64,000 bases of DNA from Nocardioides alkalitolerans (GTDB lineage: Bacteria > Actinomycetota > Actinomycetes > Propionibacteriales > Nocardioidaceae). Below are positions 55,928 through 62,831 of the stretch, in pieces (position 1 is the first letter of the stretch; the number at the start of each line of letters is the position of its first letter). Both the position numbers and the translations under genes were made by a program. The notes beneath the pieces were generated by a model, which searched no databases, was not told the DNA's origin, and worked only from the letters and a program-made list of their open reading frames with translations. The DNA lies in NCBI GenBank assembly GCA_038184435.1, contig CP116227.1:992001-1056000 (forward strand), read 5' to 3'.

Positions 55928-56299
55928 ATGACTAACCGACCGCACCTCGTCCCCGACGCCAGCCACTCGATCACCGTCACGCCGACGGACGGCCGCGTCG
56001 TCGTCACCCGCAACGGCCGCGTCATCGCCGAGACCGACCGCGCGCTGACGCTGCAGGAGGCGTCGTACCCGCCCGTGCAGTACGTGCCCCTCGCCGACGT
56101 CGACGCCGCCGTGCTCGAGCGGACCGACCACGCGACGTACTGCCCCTACAAGGGCGACGCCGGCTACTACTCCCTCGTCGACGGCGACGCGCGCGCCGAG
56201 AACGTGGTGTGGACCTACGACGCGCCGTACGACGCGGTCGCGCCCATCGCCGGGCACGTCGCGTTCTACCCGAACGAGGTGGAAATCAGCGTCGCGTAG
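55928..56299 (+). CDS. DUF427 domain protein
   Basis: 123 residues from ATG at 55928. The DUF427 beta-tent outline is clear: HSITVTPTDGRVVVTRNGRVIAET, PPVQYVPLADVD, HATYCPYKGDAGYYSL and VVWTYDAPYDAVAPIAGHVAFYPNEVEI in outline. Function is not established; the small fold has a conserved Cys-Pro-Tyr-Lys-Gly. Monocistronic, convergent with the gene at 56303 (3 bp between stops). Confidence 0.92.
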   Translation: MTNRPHLVPDASHSITVTPTDGRVVVTRNGRVIAETDRALTLQEASYPPVQYVPLADVDAAVLERTDHATYCPYKGDAGYYSLVDGDARAENVVWTYDAPYDAVAPIAGHVAFYPNEVEISVA

Positions 56300-56302
56300 C
56301 CC

Positions 56303-57298
56303 TCAGCGGGCCGGCTTCGGGCGCATGCGGATGCGCGAGGTCCAGTCGAACCCGTCCCAGAACCGCTCGTCGGCCATGCCCTGGGGGTCGGCGTAGAAGC
56401 CCGGCTCTCGGGCTTCCGCCGCTGCGCCGTCGGATCCGGGCTCGTCGCCCGCCGGGTCGGAGGCGGCTTCGATCGGGTCCTCCGTGGCATCGGGTGCCGG
56501 CATTCGCCCGGCTCCGTTGTCACCGGTCAGGTCGTTGTCGCGCAGCCACGCCTGGGTCACCTCCGATGACTTCAACGCGGCGACCGTCATCTCGAGCTGA
56601 AGGTGGTTGCCCTTGATGAGGCCTCTAGCGACGGGCACCCGGCCCGTTGCGGCGACCAGGTTCACGAGTGGCAAGAAGTTCTTGCTCATCGCTGGCGTCA
56701 GCGTGCCCACGACCACGGAGTCGACCTCGACCTGCACGACCTCGCGAGTGGTCCGAGCGAGCTGCTCGTGCTGGGCGCGCAGGCTGCAGTAGAGCCACCC
56801 TGCGCCCTCCGGCTGTATCCACGGACGTGCGTCATCACTGCCCGGATCGACCGTCACAGTCACCTTCTGCTTGCGGCCCTCGGGGAGCTCGACGTACGAC
56901 GCGGTGGGTGGCGCGTTGAGGGGCTGCAGCAGGTGAGGCTCGGCGAGGGCGATGTACGAGCTGACCCACACGCCGTCGTGCGCGAGATCCCCGTCCTCCG
57001 GCTGGTAGCTGTCGTAGATGTTGATGCGGGCCGTCACACGCGGGATGCGTCCCTGCGCGGTCCATGCGCTGAACACCGACAGGTACGCAGACGCCACCTC
57101 GGCCGGCACCCAGCCCACGGCAACGCCGTCCACCTCGGCGCGAAGCTTCGGGCCGTCGACGAAGAGGCAGGCGGCGCCCCGCAGCTCCTCGCGGCCAGGT
57201 CCGGTCGAGCCGACGAGCGCCCGGACGGCGGTCTTGTCGGCGGGTGGTTCCAGTGGGACGTACGCGCCCACCTGACCCCACAGGTCGAACATCTCCAT
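56303..57298 (-). CDS. Two-repeat protein with C-terminal DUF2510
   Basis: 331 residues from ATG at 57298 (a second Met is 2 codons in). Two similar segments, about residues 48-100 (VDGVAVGWVPAEVASAYLSVF) and 175-235 (EVDSVVVGTLTPAMSKNFLPL), recall HIRAN-like small domains. An acidic Asp/Glu/Ala linker (about 250-290) leads to PGFYADPQGMADERFWDGFDWTSRIR in outline, a DUF2510 module found at ends of actinobacterial proteins. No membrane helix. Divergent from the MazG-like gene; the 133-bp gap holds ATCCG...CGGAT pairing. Function unknown; neighbourhood suggests defence or nucleic-acid handling. Confidence 0.75.
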   Translation of the reverse strand: MEMFDLWGQVGAYVPLEPPADKTAVRALVGSTGPGREELRGAACLFVDGPKLRAEVDGVAVGWVPAEVASAYLSVFSAWTAQGRIPRVTARINIYDSYQPEDGDLAHDGVWVSSYIALAEPHLLQPLNAPPTASYVELPEGRKQKVTVTVDPGSDDARPWIQPEGAGWLYCSLRAQHEQLARTTREVVQVEVDSVVVGTLTPAMSKNFLPLVNLVAATGRVPVARGLIKGNHLQLEMTVAALKSSEVTQAWLRDNDLTGDNGAGRMPAPDATEDPIEAASDPAGDEPGSDGAAAEAREPGFYADPQGMADERFWDGFDWTSRIRMRPKPAR

Positions 57299-57431
57299 CA
57301 GTCACTGCCCCCGTCGTCGTGCTCGGTCATCCGGATTGTTTCGGATCGGAGGTCGGTACGTGGGCGGATTCGGTGAGCGAGTGCCCAGTCTTGGCGGTGC
57401 GCCGCCGATGTGCAGGGCTAGGGTGCGGGTC

Positions 57432-57758
57432 ATGGCCCAGCCAGCGACCATCGCCGCTCTGCGGACTTTCATCGCCGAACGCGACTGGGCTCAGTTCCAC
57501 AGCCCGGCCAACCTCGCCAAGTCGATCTCGATCGAGGCGGGGGAGCTGCTCGAATGCTTCCAGTGGTCGGACGACGGCGACACCGGCCGGGTGGTGCCGG
57601 AGCTGGCAGACGTGCTGACGTACTGCTTGTTGCTCGCCGACAAGCTCGGGGTCGACCCGGACGAGATCGTGATGTCCAAGCTGGACGAGACGGCGTCGAA
57701 GTATCCCGTCGACACGAGCCGTGGAAAGAGCACGAAGTATGACCGACTTCCGGATTGA
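57432..57758 (+). CDS. MazG-like nucleotide pyrophosphohydrolase
   Basis: 108 residues from ATG at 57432, 7 nt after TAGGGT (57419-57424), so probably leaderless. The MazG metal motif is complete: SIEAGELLECFQW (Glu-x-x-Glu) followed by PELADVLTYCLLLAD (Glu-x-x-Asp). Short all-alpha NTP pyrophosphohydrolases of this type remove nucleoside triphosphates, including modified or alarmone-like ones. The gene overlaps the helicase gene by 20 nt, which indicates translational coupling and one shared task. Family call is firm; natural substrate unknown. Confidence 0.92.
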   Translation: MAQPATIAALRTFIAERDWAQFHSPANLAKSISIEAGELLECFQWSDDGDTGRVVPELADVLTYCLLLADKLGVDPDEIVMSKLDETASKYPVDTSRGKSTKYDRLPD

Positions 57759-59445
57759 CCGGTTCGCTCTCAACCGGGGCGAGCTCCTCCAGCTGGCCGG
57801 TCGCGATCCGCGGCACCGGGACTGGCCCGTCGTCTACACGCTCAACGACACCGCCGAGGTGTACGTGGGGGAATCCCTGGACGCCGTCGCTCGGCTCCGA
57901 CAGCACATCGACGGCGGCAAGAAGACCCACCTCGCAGATGCTCGCGTCATCGTCGACCCGTCGTTCAACAAGTCGGCGTGCCTCGATCTCGAGGCCTTCC
58001 TGATCAGCCTCTTCTCCGGCGAGGGTCGCCTGCAGGTGCTCAACATCCAAGCCAGCAGCGGGACCGGGAACTACTACCAGCGGGAGACCTACCGCGAGCG
58101 CTTCCGCGAGATCTTCGAGCAACTGCGCGCGGACGGTTTGTTCCGAACGTCGATCGAGGCGATCGAGAACTCCGATCTCTACAAGCTCTCGCCGTTCAAG
58201 TCCCTCACCGACGACCAGGGCGAGGCGGTGCTCGCGATCACCGAGAGCCTTCTCGAGGATCTCGGCAGCGGCCCGGGTGGCTCCATGGTGATCGAGGGCG
58301 GGCCGGGCACGGGCAAGACGGTGGTGGCGATCTTCCTGGTCAAGCTGCTGAGGGACATCGGTGCCTGGGATGGGGAGCAGATCGAGTCGGAGTCCTACCT
58401 CACGGGGATGTTCACCGCGGTGAACCGCGAGATCCTGTCCGGTCTTCGGATCGGTCTGGTCGTGCCCCAGCAGTCGCTCCGGAAGTCCATCCAGGCGGTC
58501 TTCTCGCGGACCCCGGGCCTGGACGCGAGCATGGTCGTCTCCCCGTTCGACGTGGGGAAGAGCGAGCGTCCCTGGGACCTCCTGGTCGTGGACGAGAGCC
58601 ATCGGTTGAACCAGCGTGCGAACCAGACCTCGGCGCAGAAGAACCGTGAGTTCCACGAGATCAACGTGAAGCTGTTCGGCGTCGACGACAAGACGAAGAC
58701 CCAGCTCGACTGGATCACCGCCATGAGCCACCACCAGTTGTTGCTGATCGACCGCCGGCAACGTGTCCGGCCCGCCGACCTGGATGTCGCCACGCTCGAC
58801 ACCGTGGCGCGGCGGGCGGAGTCGCGGGGCCGGCGGCACGTCCTCACGACCCAGCTGCGCGTCCGTTCGGGCGACTACGTCGAGTACGTGCGCCAGGTGC
58901 TCGGGCCTCGACCGCCCGAGAAGCGGATCGATTTCGGGAACTACGACCTCCGGATGTTCGACGAGATGAGCGAGATGCTGGCCGCCATTCGCGAACGGAA
59001 CACCGAGGAGGGTCTCGCGCGTGTCGTCGCCGGCTACGCGTGGCCGTGGAACAGCAAGAAGGACCGGACCCGGGCCGACCTCGTGTTCGACGACATCGAG
59101 CTCCAGTGGAACAGTCGGGTCGTCGACTGGGTCGACTCACCGCGGTCCGTGAACGAGGTCGGCTCGATCCACACGATCCAGGGCTACGACCTCAACTACG
59201 CCGGCGTGATTATCGGGCGCGACCTCCGGTACGACGAGGCCAGCGGCACGCTGCGGTTCGACCGGTCGCACTACTTCGACAAGAAGGGCGTGCAGAACAA
59301 TCCCGGGCAGGTGCTGACCGAGCAGGAGCTGCTGGACTTCGTCCTCAACATCTATGCCGTGCTGCTGACACGCGGCATTCGGGGCACCTACCTGTACGTC
59401 GTCGACGACGCCCTGCGGCGCTACCTCCGGAAGCACCTGGGGTGA
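57739..59445 (+). CDS. GIY-YIG/DUF2075 (Schlafen-group) DNA/RNA helicase
   Basis: 568 residues from ATG at 57739. The N-terminus has a GIY-YIG-type nuclease module (VVYTLNDTAEVYVGES, residues 31-46, with Arg in LRQH and Glu in LDLEAFLI). The helicase part has Walker A GGPGTGKT (187-194), Walker B LLVVDESHR (Asp285-Glu286), and later motifs LTTQLRVRSGDYV and VGSIHTIQGYDLNYAGVIIGRDL in outline, typical of DUF2075. Such proteins are seen beside restriction and other defence genes. With the MazG-like partner it makes a compact two-gene system with nuclease, helicase and nucleotide-hydrolase activities. Confidence 0.9.
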   Translation: MTDFRIDRFALNRGELLQLAGRDPRHRDWPVVYTLNDTAEVYVGESLDAVARLRQHIDGGKKTHLADARVIVDPSFNKSACLDLEAFLISLFSGEGRLQVLNIQASSGTGNYYQRETYRERFREIFEQLRADGLFRTSIEAIENSDLYKLSPFKSLTDDQGEAVLAITESLLEDLGSGPGGSMVIEGGPGTGKTVVAIFLVKLLRDIGAWDGEQIESESYLTGMFTAVNREILSGLRIGLVVPQQSLRKSIQAVFSRTPGLDASMVVSPFDVGKSERPWDLLVVDESHRLNQRANQTSAQKNREFHEINVKLFGVDDKTKTQLDWITAMSHHQLLLIDRRQRVRPADLDVATLDTVARRAESRGRRHVLTTQLRVRSGDYVEYVRQVLGPRPPEKRIDFGNYDLRMFDEMSEMLAAIRERNTEEGLARVVAGYAWPWNSKKDRTRADLVFDDIELQWNSRVVDWVDSPRSVNEVGSIHTIQGYDLNYAGVIIGRDLRYDEASGTLRFDRSHYFDKKGVQNNPGQVLTEQELLDFVLNIYAVLLTRGIRGTYLYVVDDALRRYLRKHLG

Positions 59446-59471
59446 CGGTTCCAGCTACGAGCGGTGCGACG

Positions 59472-60026
59472 TCACCCGGGGGCCTCCTCGCCACGGGAGT
59501 CGTAATCATCGACGTACCGACGGATCGTCGCGATCTTCAGGTAGAGGCGTAGCGGGTCCACGCCGGTGGGGAGGAACCCGTGGCCTCGGTACCACGGCAC
59601 GAGACCCTCGTTGTCCGCGTCGACCACGAGCAGTCGACCACCCCCGGTGGCGCTGGCCGCCAGGACTTGGCGGAAGGCGCCCAACAACAGCTGGGTGCCC
59701 CACAGGTTCACCCGGTCGCCACGGTAGGCGCAATCGAGCGCGAGCTTGGCCAGGAGGTACCCGGGGATCGGATCGAGCCCGCCCGACCGTGCGCTGTTCG
59801 GTACGGCGCCGCGCACCACGCCTGTCGGAGCAAGCGCGAAGTAGCCGGCCACCCGCGCCCCGGACGGCGCATCGCGGACGAGCACGGTGACGGCGGCCGT
59901 GCCGCTTCGGACTGCAGCCAGGGCTGAGGTCCGTAGCCAACGGTCGTAGCGCTCATCGCCGCAATCGAACGCGGTCAGGTCATGGTGGGGACCCGCTGGC
60001 TCGAAACGGTGGTGGGGCTCCGACAC
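59472..60026 (-). CDS. GNAT acetyltransferase toxin (TacT-like)
   Basis: 184 residues from GTG at 60026, immediately after the stop of the DUF1778 gene (0 bp gap). GNAT outline: LTAFDCGDERYDRWLRT at the N-terminus, VAGYFALAPTGVV, LLAKLALDCAYRGDRV and VVDADNEGLVPWYRGHGF with the likely catalytic Tyr. In TacT-type toxins acetylation of aminoacyl-tRNA blocks translation. The pyrophosphate loop departs from Q/R-x-x-G-x-G and reads RGDRVNLWG. Convergent with the helicase gene, 26 bp away. Toxin role is by family and context. Confidence 0.9.
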   Translation of the reverse strand: MSEPHHRFEPAGPHHDLTAFDCGDERYDRWLRTSALAAVRSGTAAVTVLVRDAPSGARVAGYFALAPTGVVRGAVPNSARSGGLDPIPGYLLAKLALDCAYRGDRVNLWGTQLLLGAFRQVLAASATGGGRLLVVDADNEGLVPWYRGHGFLPTGVDPLRLYLKIATIRRYVDDYDSRGEEAPG

Positions 60027-60293
60027 CTACGAGATCCGGGGGAGCGAGGCCAGCTTGTCCCGCAACGCCGGCGCGTCGTCAGCGACGTCGAGGGACATGA
60101 CGAGCGCGTCGAAGACCTGCGGATCCAGCAGGGTGATCTCGGCCCGAGCGACGATCTTCTCAGCCTCGGCGCGGGCAGCGCCCATGACGAAGGCGGACTT
60201 GCTCATCTGGGCGAGCTCGGCCGCGCGCGTGATCAACTGGTCCGTTGCCTCGTCGAGACGGGTCTCGAATCGCTTCGTCCTGGTCGCTGACAC
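60027..60293 (-). CDS. DUF1778 antitoxin (TacA-like)
   Basis: 88 residues from GTG at 60293 (Shine-Dalgarno GGAGTGA, 4 nt upstream); longer open frame upstream is non-coding because the promoter lies there. Ribbon-helix-helix N-terminus (TKRFETRLDEATDQLITRAAEL) and MSKSAFVMGAARAEAEKIV in outline define DUF1778; the C-terminal arm (DAPALRDKLASL) wraps the toxin. It neutralises the GNAT toxin and represses the pair. Confidence 0.92.
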   Translation of the reverse strand: MSATRTKRFETRLDEATDQLITRAAELAQMSKSAFVMGAARAEAEKIVARAEITLLDPQVFDALVMSLDVADDAPALRDKLASLPRIS

Positions 60294-60310
60294 TACGTCA
60301 CTCCGTCCGC

Positions 60311-60359
60311 GTACGGCACATGTACGGACAATCGTAGAGTGGTGCTGACCGATCGCCAA
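60311..60359 (-). promoter_or_regulatory. Promoter and operator of the DUF1778/GNAT toxin-antitoxin pair
   Basis: On the minus strand: -35 TTGGCG (60354-60359), 17-bp spacer, -10 TACGAT (60331-60336). GTACGG is repeated at 60311 and 60322, an 11-bp period, around the expected transcription start; likely binding sites of the ribbon-helix-helix antitoxin. Confidence 0.65.
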
Positions 60360-60363
60360 GGGA

Positions 60364-61374
60364 TCACGACCACCGCGTAGCCGCCGACGCCGGCGTCCCG
60401 GTCAGCACCCGTACGGCGAGGTCGGTCGTCGCCTGCACGTTGAGGAACCCCACGACCCGGCTGACGCGGTCGATGTCGAGGGGGAGGAGGCCGGGGGTGC
60501 CCGGTACGTCGGGGGTGAGGCCCAGGTCGAGGTCGTCGTGGCCGCGCATCATCGCCACGTTGAAGTCGTAACGCTCCCGAGCGCCCGGCGCGACGAGGTG
60601 CTTCACCACCCGCGCGCCCAGCCGCCGCCTGCCCCGGTCCAGCGACCACGAGTCGAGCGCCTCGGCGACGTTGCGCCCCTCGTCGTGCTCGAGGTCCGCC
60701 CACACGGCCTGCATGGACCCGGCCGCGTCGAGGAGGGCGGCGGCGGTCTTCTCGCCGAGGCCGGGTACGCCCGGCAGGTTGTCGCTCGCGTCGCCGCGCA
60801 GCGCTGCGTAGGCGAGGTAGTTGGAGGCGGCGACGCCGTACATGGTGTGGAGCCGCCGCGGATCGAGCAGCGGTGAGCCGTGGATGCCGCCGTCGATGAG
60901 CCGCAGCACCTTCGTGCTGTCGCTGATGTGCGCGAACGTGTCGCGGTCGGACGTGACGATGATGCAGTCCCAGCCGTGGCGACGGGCCCACGCGGCGCCC
61001 GACGCGCTGACGTCGTCAGCCTCCAGACCGGGCGGGGTTAGGGTCGCGAGGCCGAGAGCGTCGAGCAGAGCGCCGGCTCGTTCCAGCTGGTCGATGAGCT
61101 CGGGGTGCTTCTCCGCGCGGCCCGCCTTGTAGTCGGGGTAGCGGTCGCGCCGTACCGAGCCCGTCCGGTCGTCCAGACCGAACAGCACGGCGTCGGGCGC
61201 GAAGCGGTCGATCGACTCGATGATCTGGCGGAGCATCCCGTGGAGCGCCCAGACCGGCCGGCCCGCCCGGTCGAGGGCGCGGGTGTGGGCGCGCGCGTGG
61301 TGGTTGCGGTGCAGCAGTGAGGGGGCGTCGACGACGAGCAGCAGCTTGCGGGGAGCGTCGTCGGGCGGAGTCAT
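60364..61374 (-). CDS. 5'-3' exonuclease (FEN/ExoIX family)
   Basis: 336 residues from ATG at 61374. Flap-nuclease outline: LLLVVDAPSLLHRNHHA with the first metal Asp, VLFGLDDRTGSVRRDRYPDYKAGR, GLEADDVSASGAAWARRHGWDCIIVTSDRDTF in outline with the acidic cluster, and the helix-hairpin-helix GDASDNLPGVPGLGEKTAAALL. It resembles the free-standing 5'-nuclease proteins of actinobacteria (not fused to DNA polymerase I). It likely processes RNA primers or flaps. TACGAT lies 9 nt upstream of the start. Confidence 0.92.
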   Translation of the reverse strand: MTPPDDAPRKLLLVVDAPSLLHRNHHARAHTRALDRAGRPVWALHGMLRQIIESIDRFAPDAVLFGLDDRTGSVRRDRYPDYKAGRAEKHPELIDQLERAGALLDALGLATLTPPGLEADDVSASGAAWARRHGWDCIIVTSDRDTFAHISDSTKVLRLIDGGIHGSPLLDPRRLHTMYGVAASNYLAYAALRGDASDNLPGVPGLGEKTAAALLDAAGSMQAVWADLEHDEGRNVAEALDSWSLDRGRRRLGARVVKHLVAPGARERYDFNVAMMRGHDDLDLGLTPDVPGTPGLLPLDIDRVSRVVGFLNVQATTDLAVRVLTGTPASAATRWS

Positions 61375-61406
61375 CGCCCGCCCATCGTAGGCGCGGTCCG
61401 GACGCC

Positions 61407-61796
61407 TCAGCCCATGGTCCCGTGGACGGCCGCCCCGACCGCGCCGACCGACATGGCAAGGAACGACGCGGTGCTGGCGACGCGGTAGGCGACCGACGAG
61501 CCCGCGTCCTCGCGGAACGCGAGGGGCAGGAACAACAGCGGATTCACGACCGCGCCCGCGATGAGCGGCACCACCACCCAGGCGGGCGCGCCGGGGAGCG
61601 CGACACCGACCGCGACGAGGAGGATCCCCATCAGCACGTAGTCGAGGTGCATCTGCAGCAGCCGCCGCGGGTGCCGGACGCCGACGCGGATCAGTGCGCC
61701 CGGTGCGACGTGCTGCAGCGCGACGGGCCAACCCAGGAGGGTGCCGAGCGCGAGGAGGTACAGCCCGGCCAGGGGGAGGGTCTCCATGGGATGCAT
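61407..61796 (-). CDS. Small integral membrane protein, unknown function
   Basis: 129 residues with ATG at 61796 (an in-frame ATG at 61787 is equally good). Four transmembrane helices: about 8-28 (LYLLALGTLLGWPVALQ), 45-67 (LDYVLMGILLVAVGVAL), 73-95 and 105-126. A histidine in HLDYVLMG sits at the start of the second helix. The overall outline is a little like hydroxylaminobenzene-mutase/styrene-oxide-isomerase-type four-helix proteins, but that is a weak resemblance and I leave it unnamed. Confidence 0.65.
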   Translation of the reverse strand: MHPMETLPLAGLYLLALGTLLGWPVALQHVAPGALIRVGVRHPRRLLQMHLDYVLMGILLVAVGVALPGAPAWVVVPLIAGAVVNPLLFLPLAFREDAGSSVAYRVASTASFLAMSVGAVGAAVHGTMG

Positions 61797-61833
61797 CGTG
61801 ACGCATCCCAGCGGGCGGCGTCCGGCCGACGGG

Positions 61834-62775
61834 TCACCCGAAGTCGAGCACCAACCGCCCCCGCACCCCACCCGCAGCGAGCCGCTCGTGCGCCTCGCTC
61901 GCCCGTTCCGCCGGTACGACGTCGGCGACGCGCAGCGCGAGCACGCCGGCCTCGGCGAGCTCGCGCAGCTGCTCCAGCCAGTCGTGCCGCTCGGCGACCT
62001 CGGCCACGACGACGGGGTGGAAGGTCAGCCGGTCGTTGCCGTCGCCCTTCCAGAAGCGCACGGTCGCCACGCCGCCGCCGTCCTTGACCGCGGGCAGCAC
62101 CTTCTCGTCCTGGACGGCGCCGTCGACGAGACCGTCGACCCCGTCGGGGAACGCTTCGCGGATCCGGCCGGCCACGTCGTCACCGCGCGGCACCACGTGG
62201 TCCGCGCCGAACGAGCGGACGAGCTCGACGTCCTTCTCGGCGGCGTCCGCCACGACGATGAGCCCGGCGCGCTTGGCCAGGGGGATGACGTAGCCGCCCA
62301 AGGCGCCAGCGGCGCCGGTGACGGCGATCGTCTGCCCGGGGGCGAGCGCCAGATCCTCGAGCGCCAGGAGCGCGGTGAGGCCGTTCATCGGCAGCGTCGC
62401 GGCCTCGGCGTACGAGGTGCCCGCGGGCGCCCGCGTGACGGAACCAGCCGGCAGCACGACATCCTCGCGGTACGCACCGTGCAGGTCCCGCGGCACGACG
62501 ACACCCATGACGGCGTCGCCGGGGGACAGGTCGGTCTCGACCTCGGGGCCGATCTCGAGCAGCTCCCCGGCGATGTCCATCCCCGGCACGTCGGCGGTGT
62601 CGTTCGGGACGCCCGCCCGGTTGCGCGCCCCGTTGACGACGTACGTGTCCGTGGGGTTCACCGCGGCGGCCCGCACCCGCACGCGGACCTGCCCCGGCCC
62701 CAGCGGCTCCGCGGGGAGGTCGATCTCGTGCAGGGCCTCGGGCCCGCCGTACTCGGTCACTCCGATGGCTCGCAT
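61834..62775 (-). CDS. NADP-dependent quinone oxidoreductase-like protein (zinc-free MDR)
   Basis: 313 residues from ATG at 62775. Medium-chain dehydrogenase without zinc-binding Cys: MRAIGVTEYGGPEALHEIDLP, AAAVNPTDTYV, VPGMDIAGELLEIG, AVTGAAGALGGYVIPLAKRAGLIVVADA in outline (NADPH site AAGALGG). The class reduces quinones or enones. Monocistronic with short gaps. Substrate not known. Confidence 0.92.
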   Translation of the reverse strand: MRAIGVTEYGGPEALHEIDLPAEPLGPGQVRVRVRAAAVNPTDTYVVNGARNRAGVPNDTADVPGMDIAGELLEIGPEVETDLSPGDAVMGVVVPRDLHGAYREDVVLPAGSVTRAPAGTSYAEAATLPMNGLTALLALEDLALAPGQTIAVTGAAGALGGYVIPLAKRAGLIVVADAAEKDVELVRSFGADHVVPRGDDVAGRIREAFPDGVDGLVDGAVQDEKVLPAVKDGGGVATVRFWKGDGNDRLTFHPVVVAEVAERHDWLEQLRELAEAGVLALRVADVVPAERASEAHERLAAGGVRGRLVLDFG

Positions 62776-62831
62776 CGTTCCTGTCTACCGCCCGCAGGCA
62801 ACGGACCCGGTACGTCGCGGCGCGGCGCCCC

